DNA from: Persicaria tinctoria
Taxonomy: Eukaryota; Streptophyta; Magnoliopsida; Caryophyllales; Polygonaceae
NCBI GenBank assembly: GCA_037127255.1
Contig: JBANSL010000003.1
Location: forward strand, 42,399,314 to 42,463,313
Length of the DNA stretch: 64,000 bases
Direction: 5' to 3'
Every line of letters starts with the position of its first letter. Within the stretch, counting starts at the first letter, position 1. Both the position numbers and the translations under genes were made by a program. Under the pieces are notes generated by a model. That model did not search any database. It was not told the DNA's origin and saw only the letters and a list, made by a program, of their open reading frames with translations. This document shows positions 20,297 through 30,990 of this stretch, piece by piece.

Positions 20297-23200
20297 TCAT
20301 GGGCGTGTCACGATGCCGGATCCTTGACAGCAATCTTCAAACTTATTTGTCGGGATTACCTTGGTCATCATGTCGGACCAGTTCTTCTCCGTATGCACCT
20401 TGTCAAGCTGTAGAAGCTTCTCTTCGAGGATGTCTCGGATCCAATGATATCGGATATCGATGTGCTTCGAGCGAGAGTGATAGGTCGGGTTCTTCGCTAG
20501 GTGAATGGCGCTTTGATTGTCACACTGCAAGACGTATCTGTCTTGCTCTACTCCCAGCTCGAGTAAGAAGCTCTTCATCCACAACATCTCCTTGCAGGCT
20601 TCTGTGGCTGCGATGTATTCTGCTTCGGTAGTGGACAAGGCAACGGTCTTTTGTAACTTTGATTGCCAGGAAACAGCTCCCCCTGCAAAGGTAGTTAGAT
20701 ATCCTGATGTTGATTTCCTGGAATCATTGTCTCCGGCCCAATCTGCATCTGTGTATCCTTCTAGCACAGGCTTCCCATTGCCGAAGCATAAGCACCGTTT
20801 AGAAGTACCCCGTAGATACCGAAGGATCCATTTCACTGCAGCCCAATGTTCCTTCCCCGGATTTGCCAAGAAGCGGCTTACTACCCCAACTGCGTAGGCG
20901 ATATCAGGTCTCGTACAAACCATTGCGTACATGAGACTGCCTACCGCGGATGAATATGGGGTGTTCTTCATCTCTTGTTTCTCCTTCTCACTTGTTGGAC
21001 TTTGCTTTGAGCTCAGCTTGAAGTGTCCAGCAAGTGGCGTGCTGACCGGCTTGGCTTTGTGCATGTTGAATCTCTCGAGCACCTTCTCGATGTATCTCTC
21101 TTGGGATATCCACAGTAGCTTCCTCGTTCTATCACGAGTGATTGTCATCCCAAGGATTTGCCTTGCCGGTCCCAAGTCTTTCATGGCAAAGCATTTGCTC
21201 AAGTCTTTCTTTAGAGCCGCTATCTTATCACGGTCCTGCCCTACTATTAACATATCATCAACATAGAGCAAGAGTATGAGAAAGTCACCACTTGCGTACC
21301 TCTTCATGAAGACACAGTGGTCATTCATGGTTTTCTTGAAGTTGTGATCCGCCATGAAAGAGTCAAACTTCTTGTACCACTGTCTTGGTGCTTGCTTTAG
21401 GCCGTAGAGACTCTTCGTGAGTCTGCACACCAAATTCTCCTTGCCTGGAACTTTGAATCCTTCAGGCTGCTCCATGTATATCTCCTCTTCAAGGTCACCA
21501 TGGAGGAATGCTGTCTTGACATCGAGTTGTTCAATCTCCAAGTCTAGGCTTGCTGCTAAGCCCAGAACAACTCGGATAGATGACATCTTCACGACCGGAG
21601 AGAATATTTCTTCAAAGTCGATGCCCTTCTTTTGGCTGAATCCTTTCACGACTAGTCGAGCCTTGTATCGGAGCTTCGAGTTGTTGTCCTCAGTTTTCAA
21701 CCGATACACCCATTTGTTCTTCAAGGCCCGTCTCCCTTTTGGTAGCTTCACCAGCTCGTAGGTGTGGTTCTCATGCAGGGATTGCATCTCCTCCTGCATG
21801 GCTCTTAGCCACTCAGCCTTGTGGATATCATCCATAGCCTCCTTATAGCTTTGAGGCTCCCCCTCATCCGTGAGGGTCACATACTCATCTGAGCTGTATC
21901 GGTTGGACGGTCGCTTGTCTCTAGAGGACCGCCTCAGCTCAGGCTCTACCGGAGTGCTTGATTCTGCTTCCTGCTCAACTGGGGCATCTTCTTGATCATT
22001 CTGCTCTTGAGAATGATCTTCATCATCAGCTTCGTCATCGCTCTCGATCGGAGCTTCTTCTGAATCGTCCCGCTGTGCATTCGAGGGACTTGGCTCTTCC
22101 CTCCTTTGTCTTCGCGTCGGCTTTGTTGATCTTCGGATGTCTTCGATCGTCTGATCTTCGAAGAACACAACATCTCGGCTTCTAATCACCTTTCTGGTGG
22201 TTGGATCCCATAGCCGATAGCCGAACTCATCTCTGGGTGAACCAAGATAGATGCACTCCTTTGTGTTAGCATCAAGCTTTGTCCGCTCGTCCCTAGGAAT
22301 GTGAACGAACGCCCTGCACCCGAACACCTTTAAGTGTTTGTAGGAGACCTTCTTCCCTGACCAGACCTCTTCTGGGATATCTCCGTTTAGAGGGACAGAA
22401 GGTGTGAGGTTGATGATGTCGACGGCGGTCATCAAGGCTTCTCCCCAGAACGACTTGGGTAGTTTGGCATGGGAGAGCATGCATCGGACTCTCTCTGTGA
22501 GAGTACGGTTCATCCTCTCAGCAACCCCGTTTAGTTGTGGCGTCTTGGGTGGCGTCTTCTCAAGCCTGATCCCATAGGAGCTACAGTACGCCTCAAAGGG
22601 TCCTCGGTACTCACCACCGTTGTCTGATCGGACACACTTGAGCTTCCGACCAGTCTCCCGTTCCACCTTGGGATGGAACTCCTTGAATGCTTCGAGGACT
22701 TGATCCTTTGATTTCAGCAGATGCACCCAGACCTTCCTTGAATGATCATCAATGAAGGTAACAAAATACAGTGCACCTCCATTGGATTTTTCGGTCATTG
22801 AACACACGTCTGTATGTACGAGGTCTAGGACATGCTTTCTCCTTGTGGGTGGAGATGATCTCTGGAAAGCTACTCTATGTTGTTTACCAACTAAACAATC
22901 CGAGCATGGGTCGAGGGAAGTACCTTTCAGATTAGGGAGGAGCTGCCTTCGAGCGAGGATTCGAATGCCCTTCTCGCTCATGTGTCCAAGTCTTTGGTGC
23001 CAGATCTCCATGTCAGTGCTGGCAACGTTCACCTCTCCCTTGCAAACCTTTGCTTCTGTCCAGTACAATGTTCCTTCTTTTCTTCCTCGAGCCACGGTTA
23101 GGTTACCTTTAGTCAGCTTCCATTTGCCTCCGCCATTTTGACTAAAGTAACCATCATCGTCTAGCCTTCCAGTTGATATGAGGTTACGTCTCATATCAGG

Positions 23201-24310
23201 AACATGCCTCACATCTTTTAGGATGAGCTTGCATCCTGTGTTGGATGTGAGAATAATATCTCCTCTCCCCACGATCTTGCTCCATCCGTGGTTTCCCATC
23301 AAGACGGTACCAAAGTCTCCACTTCGGTAGGATGAGAAGAAGCTTTTGTGTGGGGTAACATGAAAGGAGGCACCAGAATCGACAATCCAGGAAATATCAT
23401 TACATTCAATGTTTAGAATGTTACCTCCTTCAACGAGGTATGAATCCTCGCCTTCATCGGCCATGGCGGTAGTACTCCTTTCTTCTCGCCTCCTCATAGG
23501 ATTGATCTGGTCTGGCTTCACGTTTCCGGCCTTTTGATCTCTCTTGAGGATGCGGCATTCTTGCCTCTTGTGGCCTGGTTTGCCACAGTAGTAGCACATG
23601 ACCCTGGTGCGTGACTTGGACCGCCCTCGAGACTGATCTCGGTCTCGGTTTTGCTTCCGTCCACGGGCATCATTATTGCCACGGTTGTCAAGGACATTGG
23701 CCTCGGAATGATTAGTTATTCCTCTCTCCTTCCTCCTGGCTTCTTCATTGAGAAGACTATCACAGACGGTATCCATGGTGAGCTTCCCGTCTGGTGCTGA
23801 GTTACTTAGAGTAACTACCAGAGTATCCCAACTCTCTGGCAGAGAGGTGAGGAGTAGGATGGCTTGTAACTTATCATCGAGCATCATATCCACCTTACCT
23901 AGCTGATTGACAAGCCCCTTGAAATTATTCAAGTGCTCAATCATGCTTTGGCCATCCTTATACTCCATCTTCACCAACCGTCTAGCTAGGAGGGCCATGT
24001 TACGAGGCGATTTCTTTTGAATCATGGACTCTAGCTTTGTCCACAATTCAAAAGCATTTGTATAATTAGAAACATGCTCAAAGAGAGTTTTATCGATATA
24101 CTTACGGATCATGGCGACCGCCTTCCGATTAAGGAGCTCCCACTCCTTATCGCTCTTTCCTTGAGGCTTGTCCTTGTTGAAGACGGGTTCGTACAGGTCC
24201 TTGCAGTAGAGATGATCCTCCATCATCGGCTTCCAATAAGAGTAGTTGTCTGCCGTGAGCTTGAACATGTCACCCTCGTAAGTGACGCTAGCCTCCATCT
24301 TGATCCGCAC
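20297..24310 (-). CDS. Copia gag-pol polyprotein, intact
   Basis: 1337 residues in one frame. In order: copia-type gag (about 10-195); zinc knuckle CYYCGKPGHKRQEC (239-252); aspartic protease with WIVDSGASFHVTP (Asp311); pre-integrase zinc site WHQRLGH with the CSDC pair (about 437-472); integrase with Asp501 (HTDVC), Asp563 (SDNGGEY) and Glu598 (GVAERM); an acidic linker; reverse transcriptase with YVDD at 1016-1019; and RNase H (YTDADWAGD ... STTEAEYIA, about 1186-1235). The integrase-before-RT order is that of Ty1/copia, and the RNase H end resembles tobacco Tnt1 (Tork lineage). The start at 24310 is the first ATG. A second Met is residue 5. All catalytic residues are present and no stop or frameshift is seen, so it may still be active. 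Confidence 0.97.
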   Translation of the reverse strand: MRIKMEASVTYEGDMFKLTADNYSYWKPMMEDHLYCKDLYEPVFNKDKPQGKSDKEWELLNRKAVAMIRKYIDKTLFEHVSNYTNAFELWTKLESMIQKKSPRNMALLARRLVKMEYKDGQSMIEHLNNFKGLVNQLGKVDMMLDDKLQAILLLTSLPESWDTLVVTLSNSAPDGKLTMDTVCDSLLNEEARRKERGITNHSEANVLDNRGNNDARGRKQNRDRDQSRGRSKSRTRVMCYYCGKPGHKRQECRILKRDQKAGNVKPDQINPMRRREERSTTAMADEGEDSYLVEGGNILNIECNDISWIVDSGASFHVTPHKSFFSSYRSGDFGTVLMGNHGWSKIVGRGDIILTSNTGCKLILKDVRHVPDMRRNLISTGRLDDDGYFSQNGGGKWKLTKGNLTVARGRKEGTLYWTEAKVCKGEVNVASTDMEIWHQRLGHMSEKGIRILARRQLLPNLKGTSLDPCSDCLVGKQHRVAFQRSSPPTRRKHVLDLVHTDVCSMTEKSNGGALYFVTFIDDHSRKVWVHLLKSKDQVLEAFKEFHPKVERETGRKLKCVRSDNGGEYRGPFEAYCSSYGIRLEKTPPKTPQLNGVAERMNRTLTERVRCMLSHAKLPKSFWGEALMTAVDIINLTPSVPLNGDIPEEVWSGKKVSYKHLKVFGCRAFVHIPRDERTKLDANTKECIYLGSPRDEFGYRLWDPTTRKVIRSRDVVFFEDQTIEDIRRSTKPTRRQRREEPSPSNAQRDDSEEAPIESDDEADDEDHSQEQNDQEDAPVEQEAESSTPVEPELRRSSRDKRPSNRYSSDEYVTLTDEGEPQSYKEAMDDIHKAEWLRAMQEEMQSLHENHTYELVKLPKGRRALKNKWVYRLKTEDNNSKLRYKARLVVKGFSQKKGIDFEEIFSPVVKMSSIRVVLGLAASLDLEIEQLDVKTAFLHGDLEEEIYMEQPEGFKVPGKENLVCRLTKSLYGLKQAPRQWYKKFDSFMADHNFKKTMNDHCVFMKRYASGDFLILLLYVDDMLIVGQDRDKIAALKKDLSKCFAMKDLGPARQILGMTITRDRTRKLLWISQERYIEKVLERFNMHKAKPVSTPLAGHFKLSSKQSPTSEKEKQEMKNTPYSSAVGSLMYAMVCTRPDIAYAVGVVSRFLANPGKEHWAAVKWILRYLRGTSKRCLCFGNGKPVLEGYTDADWAGDNDSRKSTSGYLTTFAGGAVSWQSKLQKTVALSTTEAEYIAATEACKEMLWMKSFLLELGVEQDRYVLQCDNQSAIHLAKNPTYHSRSKHIDIRYHWIRDILEEKLLQLDKVHTEKNWSDMMTKVIPTNKFEDCCQGSGIVTRP

Positions 24311-24339
24311 GAGCTAACACCTTCCGAAAATGAACCTCG

Positions 24340-24350
24340 CTCTGATACCA
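24340..24350 (-). promoter_or_regulatory. Primer-binding site of copia element
   Basis: The minus strand reads TGGTATCAGAG one base after the 5' LTR, complementary to initiator-Met tRNA as in most plant copia elements. Confidence 0.9.
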
Positions 24351-24351
24351 C

Positions 24352-24820
24352 TGTTGGGAAAAATCGGGTTTTCCCTCTTCGTAGGATTAAGATGGGCAAG
24401 ACTCACTTTTGTATGAAAGTGGAACTTATATTATATAGTGAAAACTTTACAAGGATGTAACTCTCACTATATAATTTTGTGGCTAACTCACACTAACTCT
24501 TACTAGGCTTGATCTCTCTACACTTGCTCTCACTTGAATTGCTTTGCTTGTGTTTTTCTTGGATGCTTTGGATGATGCTCCATGGGGCTATTTATAGCCT
24601 TGCATCCACAATTCTAGAGTGAAGATATTTCACTTGATAATTCTAGACTCCTCCTCCCTAGATTGTTCTAGACTAATCAAGGGGATTCTTTGTAAGAATA
24701 ATCTAGAGACCTCTCCAACATTCTTGGTCTTGGTCCATGCACAACAACAACTAATTGGGCTAATGATCCTTTGACCCATAAATTATTAGGCTTTATAGTG
24801 ATTAAGGAGGGAACCCAACA
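24352..24820 (-). repeat. 5' LTR of copia element
   Basis: 469 bp, apparently identical to the 3' LTR. It should contain the promoter for the polyprotein. Confidence 0.96.
24589..24596 (-). promoter_or_regulatory. TATA box in copia 5' LTR
   Basis: The minus strand reads GGCTATAAATAGCCCC, a strong TATA box in the position expected near the U3/R border. The twin is in the 3' LTR at about 20043-20050. Confidence 0.7.
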
Positions 24821-24825
24821 CCAAC

Positions 24826-25301
24826 TCCATGGAAGAGATCACTGTCCAAAAGACTGCATTTACGAAAGCGATGTCTGTCAGGCACCATCAAAAGTGTTCT
24901 TCTCTATCTATGCTTGCGTCTATACTTTTGTAAATAATCTAATGGAAACACAACCTACAACGTTATGGGTTTTCACTTTGAAAACACTCCACACACCAAA
25001 AACATGCCATTGTCAAAGAGTTTCGTGTTTATGAATGCTCATGATCTAGTTTTTTTGTTTCTGTATATCCTATGTATACACATTTTCTGTTTACGAAGAT
25101 GTGTATACATATGATATATTACTTGTGTTAAGATATTAAGATAAAGATTCCTTCCAAATGAGCGATTAATTTGTTGCCTGATTGCATTCCCTGTTAAAAA
25201 TGGGAAATTCAAACATTACTATTAAAGGTTTTAAAGGACCGAAGAGTAACGAAAAATCGTACAAGATATAAGAGTAGAAATGGTCAATGGTGGGAGTAAA
25301 C
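24826..25301. other. Part of PGL intron 2 outside the copia element
   Basis: AT-rich sequence between exon 2 and the element, with a GT donor at 25300-25301 (minus strand). No other feature is seen. Confidence 0.5.
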
Positions 25302-25686
25302 CTTAGACAATAAAGTCTTCATTGCTAGCTTGTAGTTGTTGTCCACATGAGTTTTTGCGACAACACGCTCATCAGCCCAATAAATATACCACTTCGGCTA
25401 CTCAATGGTCTTGTCGTAAGGGGCTTCGCAGAGTTTGTTGTTGTCATCTAAAAACTGATTCAAAGTAGCAATAATTAAAAGTCAAAAGGAGATCGAGAAG
25501 CATAGATAAATACCTCAATAGGTCAATAAGCAAGCCACCGGAGATTGCAATGGCAAAAGCTCCATGATCCTTAACCGAAGCCTCAGATAATTCATATATG
25601 TACTCTACCAAGTCAGCACTAAGGTCACCCAAGGTCTCATTGATCCTCAATTCTCCCCTACTCACTTGAGTTTGTGGAGATTCCAT

Positions 25687-26285
25687 TCTCTATAAATCGA
25701 TCACAAAGTGTAATTGGCAGATATGAATCTCTTCTCTAGGTCTTTCTTGCTTTAGATGAGAAAATTATAAAGAAACCAAGTTATATATGGAACAAGATCA
25801 GTGAAATCCTTTATCTAAGCCCACCAAACAGATAACTTCCATGGATTAAGGATGTCAAATTCAGTTTACAAAAAACTCAATTGAAATCAAGATTCCAAAC
25901 ACAAAGATCACCAAAACAATGGAATCAAAAAGGGTTCGGTTGTTCTACAAAGAAAACAAGAAATCATCTTCCCACAAAACCCAGATGGTTAAAGAGGGAA
26001 ATGATAATGCAATCCACAAATTGAACAAAATGTAGAGAAATTGGTTGAACCTTGGGAAGCTCAACGTGCATCTAGAGTGATCACAAACAACTAGACACGG
26101 AAAAATGGAAGATGAAAGATGAAGGATTCAACCTTTTTGTATGGGGAATGGGTAAGAATGAGTTTTTGTGTTTGTGTGTGTGTTTATGTGAAGGTGTTTG
26201 TATCTCTCCGTTGTCCCTTTCTGGTCTCTGTTGCTCTAATGAAACTCTAGATAAAACCAGATAGATATGGACTGCATATATTGGC
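25687..26285. other. Upstream flank of the PGL relic
   Basis: The minus-strand 5' side of the gene copy would hold its 5' UTR and promoter. A CTATAAATCG-like string near 25690 is on the wrong strand to be its TATA box. Nothing else is recognised. Confidence 0.35.
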
Positions 26286-26301
26286 GGATTACTGTTTTTA
26301 C

Positions 26302-26399
26302 AACCATTTCGGAATGGCTCACTGGAAAGGACTTGTGGGTAGTACTCATAGGTCCCTAGTTCGAACCCCGGAATGGCCACTCTTTATTTACCAATTCAA
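26302..26399 (+). mobile_element. Short tRNA-derived SINE with perfect 16-bp target duplication
   Basis: GGATTACTGTTTTTAC at 26286-26301 is repeated exactly at 26400-26415. The 98 bp between them hold a pol III A box, TGGCTCACTGG (26315-26325), and a B box, GTTCGAACC (26359-26367), with starts 44 bases apart as in tRNA genes. The arms do not form a tRNA acceptor stem, so it is not a functional tRNA. Perfect repeats imply recent insertion. It depends on LINE machinery for movement. Confidence 0.75.
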
Positions 26400-26415
26400 G
26401 GATTACTGTTTTTAC

Positions 26416-26639
26416 GGAGTATGGTAGTATACATATTTTCCTTTATTGTTGAAATTGATTTATTGATTTGAAATGATTAATGGGTCTGGTTTTCACCCCC
26501 AATGTTTGGATCCATGTTTCCTAGATAATTTGTAGGCGGACATCCCTCTTACGTGCCCATCAAAGTACAAAGATGAAGAGCCGTAAGCCTGTATATGTGT
26601 TTATTTTTATTTATTTATGTATTTGTCGATATATTGTAA
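26416..26639. other. Spacer, nothing recognised
   Basis: AT-rich bases between the SINE and the palindrome cluster. No feature is supported. Confidence 0.4.
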
Positions 26640-26859
26640 ACAACGTCGGATCGGACGTTGTAGCGTTAATTACATTACATCCTCGGATCCGACGATGCAA
26701 TATGAGTTATACAATGTTGTGCATCTGGGGCTAGGATGGGGCGGATCAGAAACTTTACAACATCAGATTTGTCGTTGTAAAGCGGACCTGGTCGGTCTAC
26801 ATCACAACGTCGGATTCGACGTTGTGGTTCGTATATCACAATGTCAAATCAGACGTTAT
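26640..26859. repeat. Cluster of five related short palindromes
   Basis: Variants of ACAACGTCGGATCCGACGTT occur at 26640-26662, 26678-26697, 26757-26779, 26804-26825 and 26838-26859. Each is nearly self-complementary over 20-23 bp. The arrangement resembles subterminal repeats of CACTA-type transposons, but no CACTA terminus or transposase is found beside it. The unit differs from the one at 63 kb. Confidence 0.7.
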
Positions 26860-27204
26860 ATTAAAATACTTGTTTCCATACATAAGGAATGTTTGTATCC
26901 ACAACTAATTCTAGGCTAAGATTTGGGCATAAAACATCAAAATCCTAAACAAAACAAGCTAATTTGGGATGAACTTCAAAGATTCAAGTATATTTAGCTA
27001 AAAATACTAAGATGTTATTCATTTCTGCTTGAGTATGACTAGTACTTCTGACCGCTCTCGTCTTCCTACCTACGTTGTCATGACTGGCTTTGGGCTCGAC
27101 AGTGATCAAGCCCGCTGAATTTCCCTTGTTGCTTTTGCTTCTTGGTAACTCGAACCTTCCAAGCATGAATACTGGGGAGAGGTTGTGACACTCACGTAGG
27201 TATG
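26860..27204. other. Spacer left of the Athila nest
   Basis: No supported gene. A 60-codon minus frame at 26984-27166 has no recognised domain. TCTGT at 27205-27209 may be the left target duplication of element A. Confidence 0.4.
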
Positions 27205-27209
27205 TCTGT

Positions 27210-29495
27210 TGTTGTCAGGAGGAAATCAAGTATGAAATATAACAAAATAGATCAAACCAGATTTAGGCCCACGCAAATAATTACAAGACTCCTCCAATGC
27301 AGTAAGAGCAAGTCAGGATCGAATCCACGAGGAAGCGTGTCAGCGGATCCTAGGCAGCTGTAAATCTCACAGAAAAGGCAACAGAAAAGACAGAAACAAA
27401 TAAACAAAGAAAGAAGGACAGAAATAACAAGCGAAGACAAGAAATAAAAGCAAAGATAGAAGCTACTCGATCTCGACCAGGGCTAACTCGAGATCGAAAA
27501 CAGAACTGGACAACAGAAACTAAGAAATCACAGCAGACAGCAAACCCGACAAGGGCAACTCGATCTCGACAAGCACAACTCGAAATCGACAAGAAATAGC
27601 AGAAACATAAATTGCAGAATCGAAAAAAGAAACAGAAACTCTACTCGACATAGACAAAAGCCAACTCGAGATCGACTAAGGTCTACTCGATCTCGAAAAG
27701 CCTCTCCTCTGTCTCGACTAAAACACAGAAAATATAAATTCCAGATTCGAACACAGATTTCAGAATTTTGACAGAAATAAACTCAATATAATAAAGAATT
27801 TCCAAAGCCAGGGTATCAATGCCACAATGATAACCATGCAAAGTAACACATAAAGGCATAAAAGATCATGCTTTCCATCAATATAACTTTCGTTATTAAC
27901 AAATAGGCATATAGAGGCTTCCGCATAAACCCTAATTGTTACTAACCCTTTTCACGTAATTAACCCAAGTTGCATTAAGATCACTTTCGCTTCAATAATA
28001 CAAACAAGGATCACCTTCAACTCTCGCAAAAGAATCATGCTCATAGGGATAGAAGAAGAATCGCATAACAAGATCTGACCATTACCGCATCACCTCACAT
28101 GGCCACCGTCGGGCTTACCCCAGCCCCAGAAGTGGGTGGACTACTCGCTCTTCATCATCAACAAAGACATCAAATAACAAAAGAAACTAACTTGCATTGA
28201 ATTAAATAAAGAAAGCTTACAACCAACAAGACAAATCCGCTTTCGCCTTTCCACCTTGCTTGTCACAAACTCTCTTTCTCTACTCCTACTTACTTGAATG
28301 GAATTGTGTGTGTGATTGAATGAATGAAAAACCAGCCCCTAGGACTTTATTTATAGCCTTCTATTCCTTGCTATTCAAGGATAGAATATATCTATCTATA
28401 TCTAAAATTATATCTAAAACTTTAAGAGATAAATAAAAGCAATTTAGGAATTAAATCTAAAAGGAAAAGATAAATCTAAAATAAGTAAGATGTCGTCTTG
28501 TTGATAGATCTTCTCTTCCAAGGATAGAACTTGAAGAAATCGGATAGACTTGGCTTCCTTCGGGCCCAAGGATTCCCAGCTCGACACGGACAGCCAAAGC
28601 GCGTAACGCGGTTTCAGGACGCGGCTCGTCGATCTCGAGTAGGGCTCCTCGACATCGACTATGATTCGTCGTCGACTGGGGTTGGCTGGCTTGGTCGGGT
28701 AGCTCTGCTCGACAAGGCTCGGACTGGTTCTCCTTGGCTCCTCGATCTTGACTAACTCTCCTCGAGATCGAGTTGGGTGTGGTCGAGGATGGCTCGGACT
28801 GACGTTGTCGAGGACTCCTCCTCGGCATGGACTCGGACTGGCGCATGGTGGTCCTCGATCTCGACTAGCTGTACTCGAGATCGAGTAGAGTTGGCTCGGC
28901 TTCTCCGTCTTCGGCTTCTCGACTTGTCACAACTCGTCGACCCCGGACATGGCATTGAGGTGTAGTCGATCTCGACAAGTGGTACTCGAGATCGAGTAGG
29001 GTTCCGGGAGTCGGGTTGTCTCTGACTCAGTGACCTCGATCAGCTCTGCTCGACCGGGTGTGCTTGGACAGCCTTTGTCGAGATCGAGTAAGTGTACTCG
29101 AGATCGAGTAAAGTTCTCTCAGCTTTCTGCTCTGTTCTTAAAACGCACTTTCCCGAGTCCTCGTTCGTCGGATTGACGCACATGACCATGCGTTGGAAAG
29201 ATCTTTCCGAGGGCTACAATTCTCATGAAGACATCAAAGCTTGATTCAGAACGAAGAATGGTAAAAAATGGCCTTTTCTCCAGCTGCACTATTCTTAGCC
29301 TCTCAATGAGTTTCCTTTAAGCTCCAAAGTGCGTCCGATTTCTGGGAAATATAACCAAAACTTGTGTAGACCTCCATATATTGCAAATAAGTGTAAACTA
29401 CACAGATTATGTATTATTCTAACCCAAATGCATGCAATGTATGCAGAAATCGATATAAAAGTAAGTGTAAAACATGGCAGATTCGGCTCACAACA
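27210..29495 (-). repeat. 3' LTR of element A
   Basis: 2286 bp, TGTTGTCAGGAGG to CTCACAACA. It holds a minus-strand TATAAATAA box (28347-28355) and many TCGATCTCGA/TCGAGATCGA motifs. About 95 bp near 27497-27592 are missing from the other LTR of this element. Confidence 0.9.
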
Positions 29496-30990
29496 AACAC
29501 CCCATACTTAAGTTTGCTTGTCCTCAAGCAATACTTTTATTTGTCATTCAGGGGAAGAATTCAAACTCTCAACATCTTAGATTCATTCTCATATGTCCCC
29601 TGCAATCAATTACCATCCTCGAAAAGGTACTAGTGTCACAGATCCATGCATGTGCAAATATACAAAAGCAACATCTACTCACAAAAGGAGGGTTATGCAA
29701 AAACAATTTTATGTGACAAAGCATTGATAATCAAGAGGACTTTAATATAAGCTCAAATAAGGAGTAGAATTGGTAAAAGGCTAAAAGGTGGGCAGTTTTT
29801 TGGCAATGTGGTGCTTTTGATCCGGGGAAATGGAATATTTCCAGACTTGAGTTTCCACATTCTTTTTTTCATAAGATTCATCACCTTTCATATTGCTTTT
29901 ATTCATAATGATGCTTTTACCTCTCTGACCTCAGCACTGCCTTCTCGCGATGTCGCAAACACGGGTGTCATGAATGGCCCCGGATACTTAGTGCTTTGGA
30001 CTCCTGACAATGTGTCCCATCTCGCCAAACTATTATCTCAGCGAGCAGGATCAATCTACCTTTATCTCCTGAGGTGATTGGATTTTTTCTCACTCAATAA
30101 ATTTTCCATATATTTCAAACAATTTCCTTCCAAACTTCAATAATGATAAACAACACAAACACTATATAACATCTCCATAATGTAACATCATTCTAAACAT
30201 AATCCCCGGATAAGGTAAAGAATGGCAAATATTAAGATCATGTGGAGCAATATTTGAAATAAGGCATATTATGGCTTTTGTGTAATGCATAAGCATAGGT
30301 AAGGGTAGGAATTTAAACAATGAGCAATATATGGAGATATAAAGTCCTCCATCATCTTATCATGCAACATGTCAAAAGTAATTTCAAAATTTACCTCCTT
30401 TCATGGTTTTCAAGAAATAATGCACTTCATTGTGACTTCCCTTTACTAGGTAATTTCATGCTATATTTCTAATGAATCCAATTTTGCATCGTCGAGTTCA
30501 ATATTAAACTTCCATGACATTTATCAAAATTTTCAATGGGGGTCATTTTTCAAACTTTGGAAAACATGCATGTAAGCACATAAATCAATAATGCATTCCA
30601 AAATAGCCATGTAGCAATTCAAAGAAATAAATTCTAAATATGCACACATAATGTCAAATATGCATAAAGTAAGCCCTTCCCCCACCCCATACTTAAACAT
30701 TACAGTGTCCTCACTGTATAAAAACAAGGGTAAAGAAAGAAACTCACTAGACAGGTGTGTAGGGCCTCTAAATTTTGAATGAAAGAATCGCCTGGGCCGA
30801 GTCTGAATATAGCTTGCTTCTATCCCATGGACCTGAAAAGTATAGAAGACATATACCCACAAATAGAAAAACTAAAAATGTTCAAAAACCAAAAACAAGC
30901 AAAACAATGTCCAAAAAGTCCCAAAAAGAAGTAAATGCCTATGTACAAGCTCTAGATTTTATACTCGTTAGGCCGACTTCTCCATTAAGC
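29496..30990. other. Element A 3' non-coding region and purine tract
   Basis: About 1.5 kb between the end of the coding remnant and the 3' LTR. The purine tract is the minus-strand AGTATGGGGTGTT at 29496-29510. The region is similar to the matching 1.5 kb of both B elements. No env-like or other frame is convincing. Confidence 0.7.

Larger units (their letters stand above)
19806..24820 (-). mobile_element. Complete Ty1/copia retrotransposon (Tork/Tnt1-like), very young
   Basis: 5015 bp, with 469-bp LTRs at 19806-20274 and 24352-24820 that look identical by eye, a 5-bp target duplication CCAAC (19801-19805, 24821-24825), a primer-binding site, a purine tract and one uninterrupted gag-pol frame. 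Each of these is what an intact autonomous element needs. It lies in intron 2 of the broken PGL gene, in the same orientation as that gene. Confidence 0.96.
19630..25686 (-). pseudogene. PGL: 6-phosphogluconolactonase relic, exons 1-3, interrupted by a copia element
   Basis: Three minus-strand exons match plant 6-phosphogluconolactonase, the cytosolic/plastid enzyme that hydrolyses 6-phosphogluconolactone in the oxidative pentose phosphate pathway. Exon 1 (25686-25514) has LVEYIYELSEASVKDHGAFA then IAISGGLLIDLL, the sugar-phosphate-binding loop. Exon 2 (25447-25302) has CEAPYDKTIE, then [20 protein letters not shown] and [12 protein letters not shown]. Exon 3 (19758-19630) has IIPSHVHSINDSLSVEDAAS and YQLVRTRTINAS. 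GT-AG borders join exons 2 and 3 in phase. A stop (TAG, 25398-25400) interrupts exon 2, exons 1 and 2 do not join in frame by the simplest splice, and the C-terminal half with the LGMGSDGH region is missing. The copia element at 19806-24820 sits in intron 2. I judge this a truncated gene copy, broken independently of the insertion. Confidence 0.82.

Noticed and set aside
22752..23141. Plus-strand frames antisense to the copia polyprotein
   Set aside because: They are shadow frames of an intact, well-conserved minus-strand gene.
26308..26385. A functional tRNA gene
   Set aside because: A and B boxes are present, but the acceptor stem does not pair and the block is flanked by a target duplication, so it is a SINE.
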